Assembly: GCF_027595985.1 (NCBI RefSeq)
Contig: NC_073304.1
Location: forward strand, 44,885,637 to 44,949,636
Length of the DNA: 64,000 bases
Source of the DNA: Sorex araneus
Lineage: Eukaryota > Chordata > Mammalia > Eulipotyphla > Soricidae
Direction: 5' to 3'
Part shown: one piece after another, positions 36,501 through 49,600 of the stretch
Position numbering within the stretch: position 1 is the first letter of the stretch
Layout: each line of letters opens with the position of its first letter
Position numbers and translations under genes: made by a program
Notes under the pieces: generated by a model
The model's database searches: none
The model's input: the letters and a program-made list of their open reading frames with translations, nothing else
What the model was told of the DNA's origin: nothing

Positions 36501-39500
36501 TTTGATCCTAAAGACATTTTTCTGGTAATATCCACCCCCAGTGAGTTCAAGAAGTGTGGGTGAGGGTCCTGTTGTTTTGGTGGCTGAGAATTGTTCCCCC
36601 CACTAGAGGAACAGTCCACAGGCTGGTTGGTAATCAGTAACCTTTTTATTGCCTCCTCATAGCATTAGTTATATGGAAATCATGAAGGGTGGGGGTACAC
36701 ATAGGTGAGGGGGTTGAACATTATCATAACAATAAATGATGTAAAACCTCTCCTTTAGGGAAAGTTCTTTTAGGAGATTAACTCAAGGACAAGATTTCAT
36801 CTGGGGGTTCAGCACTCTAGGTTGGTAGGAGACATCTAAAGGCTCATTGCTTTTTCCTTTCTTAAGCTAGTAATTCATTTGAACAATCATATTGAATACT
36901 AATATTTCTAGTCATTTTGTATGAACACAGTAAGGGCGGCTCTTCCTGGGAATATCTCACTATATATTCCAGACTGCAGTCCTCAGGCCAGGTTAGTTTT
37001 TCCTTACCCCAGCAGGATCCATCAGTTACTTTTTTTTGGATCATGACAGTTTGTTCCATAACTGTGCTTGTATTATATTTCTTGTGGTGCTTAGCTTTTC
37101 GATGCCAGGGTAGCTTACAGTTTGACCTGGGTCCATCCAAGTCCCTCATTGGGACCCTCCTTTTGGAGGTATCAGCAAGTAACCACAACTGAGGCCTAAG
37201 TAAATATGATGGGTGCCCCAGGAGTAAATATTATTCAAAGTCTATTAACTCTCATGTTACAAAGCATAGCATCAACTGTCTTTCTGTGTCTATACAGAAA
37301 GGAAGGACATTGCTAAACCATGCAAAGGACATAAAGAGAAAATCAGTATAGGATTAGGAGTGCCTGGTGGAATTGGGTGTGTCCCAGAAGCACTGTGGTG
37401 GGAGTAACTCAATAAACCTAAGCTCACTGTGGGAGGAGCAAGGACAAACCAGTGTTATCCACACCCCCCTCTGGTGTTTTTTTTTGACATGTTTTGAATT
37501 AGAAAATTTCACACAGATGATTAAAAACACCTTTATTCGTCATAATTGAACCAATTACTATATTGTATTATGGTTGTAATTATAGAGAAATCTATTATTT
37601 ATGCTTGCAGGCATCAGCTAGTTGTGATGGATCTGTTCGAGTGTGGCAAACTTTAGATCAGGTAAACTCATCGATTTGAATGTAAAACCTTTTGATCATT
37701 GCTGTCCTATTTTGGGTGTTACATATTGTATTAGTGGTCCTAATTAATATAGTTCTATCTAATTTGCTTATTTTGAGTAATGTTAACTCTTTTTTTTTTT
37801 TTTTTTGCTTTTTGGGTCACACTTGGCAATGCACTGGGGTTACTCCTGGCTCTGCACTCAGGAATCACCCCTGGTGGTACTCAGGGGGCCATATGGGATG
37901 CTGGGAATCGAACCCGGGTTGGCTGTGTGCAAGGCAAACACCCTACACGCTGTGCTATTGCTCCAGCCCCGAGTAATGTTAATTCTTGTGATCAAATTCC
38001 ACAATAATCAAATGCAAACTTATTGTACCAAATCATAAGGAAAATGGTATCTATGTTTATTTGTGTTGGGTTTTATACCACACGCCGTGGTGCAGAGCTT
38101 ACTCTGGCTCTGTGTTCAGGAATCAATTCTGGTGGTACCAGGACCAAAACCCAGGTTGCTGAGTGAAAGACCAGCTCCTTACTCACTGTATTTTCTCTCT
38201 GATCCCTATATTTTATTTTTAGGTTTTTGTCAATTATTGTGAAAAATTCAAGCACTTTATATTTACAAACTACCACATTCTTGATCCCTACACGTGAAAT
38301 TAAAAAATAAAATAAGGCATGAACCATATTTGATTTGGGGAATCACATAAATAATGTATTTCAACCTACATAAAAGTTTTAGAGGGGATGTAAGGAAAGC
38401 TCTCTGTATTCTTCCTGAGACTATCATAAATGCGTTGGCATAATTCTAGGTGATATGACTAATGCGAGAATATTTCCTGCAGCTAATACCTCCATAGCCA
38501 ACCCTTTCATTCTTATGCTAAATAGGTTTGACTTTGACTCTTGAACATTTTATAATAAATCTGTTAAGTTCATTTTCATAGAAACTTAAGCATTCAATAT
38601 ATTGGATTTTAGTTGTGTATAATTCATTTTTCAGCTAGAGTATTTTTTTGCTGATTTTAAAAAGGAATATTCTTAATTAACTAATACCTGTGCTCTTTTT
38701 TTTTTAACCTTTGAAAGACAGTAACAGGTACATCAAATATTATATTTAGATCAAAGTGAACTAAACTGCTTTTTTTGAGCTTGACATTATTTTGACATAT
38801 TAGTATTATGTGTAGTCAGTTCTGTATCTGTTTGGAGAGAATTTTCTTTCTTTTTTATGGATTTTTTTTTAATTGAATCACTGTGAAATAGTTATAAGCT
38901 TTCATGTTTGGGTTATAATCACACAATGATCAAACACCCATTCCTCTACCAGTGCACATTCCCCACCACCAATATCCCGGATATATCCTCCTCTTTCCCA
39001 CCCTCCCCCTGCCTCCATGACAGACAATATTCCCCATACTCTCTCTCTGCTTTTGGGCATTAGGGCTTGCAACCACAGATACTGAGAGGTCATCATGTTT
39101 GGTCCATTATCTTCTTTCGGCACACATCTCCCATCCCAACTGATTCCTCCAGCCATCATTTTCTTAGTGATCCCTTCTCTATTCCGTCTGCCTTCTCCCC
39201 TCCACTCATGAAGCAGGCTTCTAGCTATTGGGCAATCTTCCTGGCCCTTAGTATCTACTGTCCTTGGGTGTCAGCCTCATGTGATGTTATCCTATACTCC
39301 ACAAATGAGTGCAGTCCTTCTATGTCTGTCTTGGGGAGAATTTTCATGAAGAAAAATAAAATTTCTTTCTTTCTTTTTTTTTTAATCAGACATGTGCTAT
39401 TAGTTGGCCATTGCTACAAAAATGCAATGATGTGGTAAATGCAAAATCAATCTGTAGACTTGCTTGGCAGCCAAAAAGTGGGAAGGTAAGTGAATCTTAC

Positions 39501-40628
39501 TTTTCAACTTCTGTTCTCATTATTTTTTACCAGTTTTTTTTTTTTTTTTTTTTGCTTCTTGGGTCACACCCGGTGATGCTCAGGGGTTACTCCTGGCTTT
39601 GCACTAAGAAATCACTCCTGGCGGTGCTCAGGGGACCATATGGGATGCTGGGAATCAAACCTGGGTCGTCCGCGTGCAAGGCAAACGCCCTACCCCCTGT
39701 GCTATTGATCCAGCCCCTCCTTATCAACTTTTAACATTAGAGCAGTTCTCCAAATTGTAACTATTTTATTTGGATTGAAAATTTTAGAATCTTTTTTTTT
39801 TAATTTTAGAATTTTTTGCAAACTAATTAACAGAAATATTTTAGGAAACATTTCAACTTTTTAAAGAAAAAGAATTTTTGAAAGTACTTTTCTCTTTAAT
39901 TTTTTATTTTTCTTTGACTTCACTTATGGTACAACTTTGGAGTAGTCTCTAATGGTTTGCAACATTTTGGAGGTATTAGTTTACACAGAAAACAAATGAG
40001 AGGTTTGAAAGGACAATGGATAATGGTCATTATTTGCAAATGAAATTTTTATATTTAGGAGATCAATGGGGTTGTACAAGAAAATATATCCTACAAACAT
40101 ATTCATATATATGCACCACAGGGTATATGTAAATAAAATGTTGTACCAAAATATTGTTTTCCAATACCGAATTGACAGACCCATCTGTTCCCTTTAAATA
40201 GCAAAAGAATGGAAATTCTTTTTTCTTTCTTTTTTCTTTTTTTCTTTTTAAGTCACACCCAGCGATGCTCAGGGGTTACTCCTGGCTTTGCACTCAGGAA
40301 TTACTCCTGGTGGTGCTTGAGGGACCATATGGGATGCCGGGGATTGAACCTGGATCGGCCACATGCAAGGCAAACGCCCTACCTGCTGTGCTATTGCTCC
40401 GGCCCCTGGAAATTCTTTTTGAATATTCATTAATCACTGTATCACTGTGCTATACTTGAGCGGGCACCAGTAACGTCTCTATTCCTCCCAGCCCTGAGAT
40501 TTTAGCAGCCTCTCCTTACTCGTCTTTCCCAACGATTGGAGGTTCTTTCAGGGTCAGGGAAATGAGACCTATTGTTACTGTTTTGGCATATTGAATACGC
40601 CATGTTTAGCTTGCTCAGCTCTCCGAGG

Positions 40629-40675
<47 letters not shown>

Positions 40676-43600
40676 CGTGTGTGTATATATATTCATTAAT
40701 AGGGACTAGATAAAGAAATGGTGATATTCCTGAAGTGTAATATCTAAAATATTTAGAATGAGCTATAATTCTTTACATGGAATGATCTTCAGATGCAGTT
40801 AAGTATAAAGCCAGATTGTAGAATAGTCTGTGTATATATATAGAAAAGGCTGTGAATTATGTGTGCTGTCTATATTTGTGTATATTGTATATATGCATTC
40901 TTGCATGTTTGTGTAGTCTGTGTTTATATTTGCTTTGGTAAGTATCAATATGATGCAGGGAGATTTTGTTTTCTATTTATACTGTTTTGTGTCATGTGAA
41001 CTTTTAAAAATATACATCTGGAAACCAGAGAAATAGTAAAATGGGTAGGGTGCTTGCCGTATACATAGTTGATCCAGATTTGGTCCCCTGACCCCCTCCA
41101 GGAATCAGGAGATTTCTGAGCATAGAGCCAGGAGTAAGCCCTGAGCACCATCAGGTGTGCCTCAAATACAAAACAAAAAAATGAAAGTATACATTCTAGC
41201 ATGAAACCACCGTAAATAGTATTATAGATAACAGTATCCCAGTAAATATTAAAACAAGAGAACGTTAATAAGTAATAAAGGTATACATTCTATATGAAAG
41301 GAATTAGGAAATGTAATAGGGCTTTTCCCCTTAGGAAACCTAAATAATTTAAAATGAATAAAAATAGCACAGTATTGCTATTTGCAACATTTCCCATTGA
41401 AAAAAAGAATAGAATATGCAAGCTTAATTTTTTTTCTGTAATTGATTTGGAAGACTATGTAAGGATATTAACTTCCTTTTTAAAAGGTACTTAAATTTTG
41501 CTTTATGGAAGAGAGATGGCAATTTTTATCAGAGTGACTGAAAGGTAGTACCTGTAGACATACATTCTTATTTTGGAGGAGTAGGGGACTACATTGCGTG
41601 GTTCTCAGGGCTTACTCTTGGCTCTGTGCTTTAGGGATTATTTCTGGTGGTGTTTGGAGGACCATATATGGTGCCAGGGATTGCACTGGGGTTGATCATG
41701 TGCAAAGCAAGCACTTCACCCCATATGCCACCTCTTTGACCCCTGTATTCTTGCTTGTAATAGCAAACGATTGAAAGCATCTCAGATATATTGGATTTCT
41801 TTTCTGTCAACAAATGGGATGGATATTTAGATAGAAGAGCTTACATTCTTTAAGAAGTGGTATTGGGTCTGGAATGATAGTGCATTGGGTAGGGTGCCTT
41901 CCTTGCACATGGCTGACCTGTGTTAAATCTCCTGCATTCTATATATTCCCTCCGAGAACCACCAGGAGTGATTTCTAAGCAAAGAGCCGGGAGTAATCCC
42001 TGAGCATCACCAGATGTATCTCAAAAACAAAAATCAAACCAAAATAAAAGCATTAAAACTACTAATTGGGGCCATAGAGATAACTTAAGGGTCTGTTTGC
42101 ATGGGGTGACCCCTGAATACCCAGCTTATAGTGGCCCCCGAGAATTGCTGTATAGGAACCACCCAAAAAACAATAAGTACTAGTACTTACAAGTTTTTTT
42201 AAGTTTTGTAAGCTTACTTGGATGAATTTTCTGTTTTTTATTTCTTTAATTTAGCATAAAGATTTAATTCTTAATCTTTGCTATTAGTTACTTGCAGTTC
42301 CTGTGGAAAAATCTGTTAAGCTGTATAGAAGAGAAACTTGGAGTAATCAATTTGATCTTTCAGATAATTTTATTTCTCAGGTAAGTTTTATGACACTTCA
42401 ATAAGCTAAGAGGAATAATTAATGTAAGCTCTGCCTATATAAACTTGCAATTAAATATTATTGGAAATAGGAACTTTCTTTTTTACTGATTTCCTTTTTT
42501 TAAAATTTAATTTTTATTTTAAGTTTAAACACTATGTTTTGCAAAGTTGTTCATAATACAGTTGTTTTGGGTATTCAATTTCTAACACCAGTCCTATCAC
42601 CAGTGTGATCTTTCCCCGCCATTGTCCTCATTGTCCCCAGTTTCCCCCACCTCCTCATGCCTGTCCCTTAGCAGGCACAAAATAATTTATTTTATGTTGC
42701 TTGTTAGTACAAAATAGCTAATAGAATTATTGAAAAGTATTTTAGTAAAAGAATATTTGTGAAAATTGTTATATCTCAGAGTGGGATCTTTAAAGTCATT
42801 GCCTGAGAGTTTACTGAGCTGTTTGTTGGTAGTTGAGCCTTCTGTGTTATTGTTTTTGTTTATTGAGCTAAGTTGGCTTCTATGCCTCTTTGCCATCGTA
42901 TTTGGTGTGCTCCTACTGGGATGTCAGGATTGTGGAATTGGGAGGTGTCATGCAATGGACTATGTTGCCATGTACTAAAAAAGCTCCAGGATTTGTAAAA
43001 TTGGGACGATCACCAGAGTTTTGGGACTGAAAACCAGTGTACCAAGTTTCACCAGCGTGGGATCTGCAGAGATGAGTGGTGAAGCAGTGAAGTTGAGCTG
43101 TTTGCATGATGGAACTGTGGGGTGTGGGTGTGGCAGCTGGGTCTTCAGCAGAGCAAGGAGTGAGCTAGTTGTCCTCCTCCTGAGGGTCCTGGAAAAGGGA
43201 AGAAATCTATATAATTTCTTTATATAAACTATATAACCTTTTCTTGCTTTGTCAATAATGGGACAGTACTGGTCTGTGGTTTGTCCTAGCTGATCTTTTC
43301 TTCTTCGTGAAACTGGACAAAAAATAAGATCTTTTAATTTAAGAGAATGAAAATTTAACCCTAGCAATTTCACAAGAAGAAAAGATCAGCTAGCGATAGC
43401 ATAGCCAGTAGGGCGTTTGCTTTGCATGCAGCGGCAACCTGGGTTTGATTGCTCTGCCCCTCTGGGAGAGCCCGGTAAGCTACCGAGAGTATCTTGCCTG
43501 CACAGCAGAGCCTGGCAAGCTACCCGTGGCATATTCAGTATGCCAAAAACAGTGCCTGCTTGAGCAAATCGATAAGCAACGTGATGACAGTAATATAGTG

Positions 43601-46600
43601 ATACAGAAGATATTTTAAAACACACTATTCCTAGATTATCAGTAATTAGCCTTTGTTGTTTTGGGTTCACTGTGACTTTTGTTGTAGGCTTTGGAACTTC
43701 AGAACAGATTAAAAGTTGATTGTCTGTATCCATTTTCTGCCTCTCTTTCACAGACACCCACTTTGCGGTTGAGACAGGCCTGATCAGTCTCAGTGTTTTA
43801 TTTCACTCACTTATAAGTTCTTTTTATCTTTTTGTTTTGGGGCCACACCCAGCAATGCTCAGGAGTAACTCCGGGCTCTACACTCAGGAATGACTCCTGG
43901 TGGTGGTTGGTGGGGGGCAGGGAGTGACATATGGGATGCCAGGGATGAAATCTTTCAGTTGGCTGCATACAAGGCCAACACCCTGCCCACTGTACTATTA
44001 CCTCTGCCCCTACTTCTTTTCATCTTCATGGTAACTGTTAAGGAGTAATCATGTGTTGTTTCTTCATAGGCATTTCCCCATTCTGAGGAAATTGTCCGCA
44101 CATTCTTGCTTGTACTTTGCTCTTTACCACTTTGGAGGAGCCTGTGTGTTCTGTTGAGCACATATCTTTACCTACCTTTTTTCCTTATCTCCCTTTGTTT
44201 CCTGGATAAATGTGTTTCACTTAAAAAATAGTGCTGTTATAATTTTACCATGATAAATAATAGGTACTAGTAATGGATATTATTGGAAGTTAAAAAGTAA
44301 CTGTGCTTTGTTTTGTCTTTCGTGGTATCAGATCTAATTGTAACATATAGAATAAGGTTATAAAAACGTAAACTTTGAGACTAAAGAAGTGTATGGTTTC
44401 AGTTATGCAAAATTATTATATTATAGTTTTTTTCCCCCTAGGCCCTGAATATAGTTACCTGGTCTCCTTGTGGGAAATATTTAGCTGCCGGGAGTATTAA
44501 TGGTTTAATTATAGTTTGGAATGTGGAAACCAGAGATTGCTTGGAAAGGTATGATTCAGTATATCTTGTTTCTTTTTTGATTATTTCTATCAGATTTTTT
44601 TTTATGGAGCATTTAAAATTAGCAACTGTTACATTGTCAAAATGTAAACTAAAGCACATAGTTTGTCAAAACTAACATATTCTAAGACATATTCTGACAT
44701 ATACATAGTTTATATTTTCCTTGATAGTTTTTTAAGAACTCATTCTTTAAATTTTTAGGGTAAAACATGAGAAAGGTTATGCAATTTGTGGTCTGGCTTG
44801 GCATCCTACTTGTGATCAGATAGCTTATACAGATGCAGAAGGAAATTTAGGACTCTTGGAGAATGTTTGTGACTTCAGTGGAAAAACAGCAAACAGTGAG
44901 GTAATGAGTAATACATTTTTTTCAAAGTCTTTCTGTGACCAAGTGGATTTGGAAGTCCACTGCATTATTTTCTTGAAAGTTATAATTCATGTTACTGTAT
45001 TAGATGCTCACTAATGATCTGTAATAGTGTTTCCCTGAATTTATAGATAAGTGTATGTATACATACGAATATATATATAATGATTACATTTTGTGTAATT
45101 GAAATCATCCAAATAACTAATATTTTCGCATTAATTTGTTCAAGGTATCTAACAGAGTAGAAAAGGATTACAATGACCTTTTTGATGGAGATGATTCAAG
45201 TAATGCTGGTGATTTTCTTAATGACAATACAATCAAGACCCCCTCTTTTTCAAAAGGGATTATAAATGATGAGGATGACGATGACCTCATGAAGACGTCA
45301 GGACGTCTTAGACAACGAAGTCACATATTAGAAGATGATGAAAACTCAGTTGGTATGCATTAACTTTTTGATTGTGATAATCCACCCTGTTGATTAATGT
45401 TTTTTAATTTTTATGGACGCTATTAAAGTTACTGAATTTATAAAATGTAGCTAAATCAGTATGTAGTAGGAAATTTATAGCTTTAAATACTTATGTTAAA
45501 AAGGTATCAGAGGGGCCGGAGCGATAGCACAGCGGGTAGGGCGTTTGCCTTGCATGCGGCCGACCCGGGTTCGATCCCCGGCATCCCATATGGTCCCCCA
45601 AGCACCGCCAGGAGTAATTCCTGAGTGCAGAGCCAGGAGTAACCCCTGAGCATCGCTGGGTGTGACCCAAAAAGCAAAAAAAAAAACAAGAACCAAGTGA
45701 CTAATAGCAATAATAAGGCGGCATCAACATTGAGCCTGTAATACTATCCAGTTTACTGACACCTGGCCACCTATGATTGTTGAGCACTTGAAATGTGATT
45801 AATTCAAATTAAAATGTGATACAAGTATAAAATGCAACTATATTTTGATGATATTATAAGAATGTCTGTCTTTTTTATATTCAGTGCTTGTTGAAATGAT
45901 TAGACTTTAATCACATCATTAAAATTACCCATTTTTACTTTTGAAAATCAGAATTTTAATTGCAAATACACTTCATATTATGTTTTTGTAAAACAGCATT
46001 ACTTTTTTGAAGGTAGTAGAATTACACATAGCTTTGTGCCTGTAAATTTAGCGTAGATGAAATGGACAAATTGGGTGTTTTTTTTTTTATTTTGGCAAGG
46101 ATGGGGTGGGAAATTGTTGACATCGGGTGGTGTTCAGGAACTACTGTTTTCTTTTTTTTTTTTTTTTTTTGGGGTCACACCTGGCGATGCACAGGGGTTA
46201 CTCCTGGCTCTTCACTCAGGAATTACCCCTGGCGGTGCTCAGGGGACCATATGGGATGCTGGGATTAGAACCCTGGTTGGCTGCGTGCAAGGCAAACGCC
46301 CTACCCGCTGTGCTATTGCTCCAGCCCCAGGAACTACTGTTTTCTTTATGCTCAGGCTTGTTCCTGATGGTGTTCAAAGAGCTATATGGAGCCAGGGATT
46401 GAACCTGGACCTCCTGCCTGCAAAGCATGAGTTAACCCATTATGGAATTCCTCTGGCCCCACAAATTCTATGATAGGTATGAGGACTGGAGCGATAGCAC
46501 AGCAGGGAGGGCAATTGCCTTGCATGCGGCTGACCCGGGTTCTATTCCCAGCATCCCATATGGTCCCCTGAGCACTACTAGGGATAATTCCTGTGCATTG

Positions 46601-49600
46601 CCGGTGTGACCCAAAAAGCCAAAAAAAAAAAAAAACAACAACAATTCTATGATAGGTACAAGCTATTAGGCTATCTCAAGGAGTAACAGGTAATCTGAGT
46701 AGTTACAAAGGTGAAGTTCTCACTTCAAGTAAAGTGCTAGAACTGACATGTTGAAATAACACCTTTGAATATTAACAATTAAAGTGTCAATATATGGTTA
46801 TAAACATATGCTGCCTATAGATAATTAAAGAGTTTATACAACATTAGTCTTAAATGCTTTTGTCTCAGAAGCTCTTTTATGCATAAAATTTGAAGAATCC
46901 GTAACAGTATTTATTTATGGAGTTACTGCTGTTTACCATGTTGTAAGTCAGAGATTTAAAAAAATAACTACTTCAGGGTAACAACACTTATGTGTAAACA
47001 TAACTCTGGGGAGTGGGGGGAATGGAGGAAGGCATACTTGACTGCATTCAGGGGTTACTACTGGCTGTGCCCTCAGAAATCACCTTTTTTTCCTCCTCTC
47101 TACTTATTTGAATTTTTTATTAGTGAATCACCGTGAAGTAGTTACAGACTTACAAACTTTTGTGCTTGCATTTCAGTCATACAGTGGTCGAGTGCCCATC
47201 CTCCACCAGTGCTCATTTTCCACCACCAATTGATTGGGGGACCATATGGGATACTAGGGATCAAACCCTGAGTCAGCTTTGTGCAAGACAAGCAACATAC
47301 CTATTTTATCTCTCCAACTCAAACATAACATTTTTTATGGAAGCAAATTTAATAAGAAAAGTAGCATTATTTAACCTTTTTCCACAAGTATCTAATATCT
47401 GACTTGTAATTTCTTCTTCTACTCCTGAACTCTTTTTTTTTTTAAATAAATTTATATAGTGAAACACTGTGAGAACAGTTACAAAGCTTTCGGGTTTAAG
47501 TCTCAGTCACACAATGATGAAACACTTGTCCCTTCACCAGTGCACATTTCCACCACCAAAAACCCCCAGTATCTCTCCCATCCCACACACTACCAGTGTG
47601 GCAGATGATTTCCACATTACTCTCTCTCTACTTTTTTTGTTTTGTTTTGTTTTGTTTGTTTGTTTGTTTTTGGGTCACACCTTGCTATGCACAGGGGTTA
47701 CTCCTGGCTCATGCACTCAGGAATCACTCCTGGCGGTGCTCAGGGGACCTATGGGATGCTGGGAATCAAACCCAAGTCGGACCTCATGCAAGGCAAATGC
47801 CCTACCTGTTGTACTATTGCTCCAGCCCCACTCTCTCTCTACTTTGATTACATTCAATATTTCGACACCAGACCCACCATTATTATTTGGGATTTTCCCC
47901 CAACACTCAGACTTGCCAAAAAGGCAACATTAGACAATTTGTTTTCTATTGCTGATTATGAATAGCATCTGATGTCATGCAGCCGCTATTACAGTCACGC
48001 AGTTTTGAAATTCAGCCCACCCAGGTTTGATTCCTTCCTCCCTCTGGGAGAGCCCAGCAAACTACTGAAAGTATCCTGCCTGCATGGCAGAGCCTGACAA
48101 GCTCCCTGTAGTGTATTCGATATGCCAAAAACAGTAACAACAAGTCTCACAATGGAGACGTTACTGGTGCCCGCTCGAGTAAATCGATGAGCAACGGGAT
48201 CACAGTGACAGTGACATTTTAATAATTGCATCTGTAGGGTTTTCTGCCAAAAGCCGCTGGGTTCTGAGATTCGTTCGTTTGTCTCAGGGATCATGGCCAT
48301 TAAGCAGCTTAATCAGTAGCCAGAGCTACTGGGCGGCTGCTGGGGGTCTCACTGGGGCGGGGAGGACAAGAGCTGGCTCCACCTCCATCCCGTGAGGGCC
48401 CATGTGTCATCACTGCTGGCTCATATATTGACACATATCATTTCTGCTGGAAATGTTGAAAATTCAGCCTTATCCCAATATGTTGCTTGAAAAGGGAGAA
48501 ACATTTTAATAGCTTTTCAGATGAATATTCTTTAATGTACTTTTAATACTACATGAAAACTAAACACATGATAACTTTTTTTGGGGGGAGGGTCACACCC
48601 GGCGATGCACAGGGGTCACTCCTGGCTCATGCACTCAGGAATTACCCTTGGTGGTCTTCAGGGGACCATATGGGATGCTGGGATTTGAACCCGGGTCAGC
48701 TGCGTGCAAGGCAAATGCCCTACCCGCTGTGCTATCACTCCAGCCCCATGATAACTTCTTAAAAATGTTGGCAAATATGGAATACAAAAACTTACTTTTC
48801 AACTCTATTTCATTAAAATTCATTAGTGTAACTTTAAAACAGTTTTCTGTTAGATTTTGTAACATGCACTGGTAATTTGGAAAATAATGGTTCATTAAAT
48901 TTGCAGACATAATATTGATACATTATTAAAAATTTGTTTTCTTAGTATTGGTAGCATAACCAGTTCTCATCAACTTTTATCATTAGCAAAACATATTTTT
49001 TTCTATTATACTTAAGTTTAACTAGAAGGTATAGTTTCTTCCAGAGTTTGGCAGTTTACACAAATATAGTCTTATCATGTAGTGATTTCATACAAAATAG
49101 TGTTGTAAATGAAACTGACTGGTCTAGATCATTCACATTTTTGCAGTTATTATGGAATCTTCCCAAAGGAACATCTTTCCCCTTTGTTTTCTGCTTAATT
49201 GTTCTTATATGTAAGTAGCTTTTTGTTTCAGTATGTTCAGACTAGTGAAGTAACAGTCAGGTATGTAGCCAAGGGTTACTTCAGTGTCCAAAAGATGAAC
49301 CAAACCTCCCATGATCTGTTCCTTAAAAAACTAGAAATTATAGTCATCTGGAGACATTTCAGAAATGGCTATAATTCTGTTTCTGAAAACTATTAGCTAG
49401 TTTTTTTTTTTAAACATCCACAATGAAGGTAAAGTAATTAAAAGTAGACAATTGTGAATAAAAATGTTTCTATCTCAGAGATCATATATGTAGTTAGTGG
49501 TAGAATACTTGCCTTGCATGTTTGAGGTTCCAGGTTAAATCCCCGACCTTCCCTCCCCTCCCCCAAATGCATACAGTTTCTATCTCTGTTATAGTGAGTG

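Noticed and set aside
36862-37188. Overlapping 108- and 91-codon frames
   Set aside because: Inside LTR copy 1 and not preserved in copy 2.
40632-40690. Regular short repeats considered as an array (CRISPR-like)
   Set aside because: Simple dinucleotide repeat in a vertebrate genome with no spacers.
49199-49396. 65-codon frame in WDHD1 intron 10 considered as an extra exon
   Set aside because: Exon 10 and exon 11 join in phase and match human WDHD1 without it; no GT donor at a useful place.
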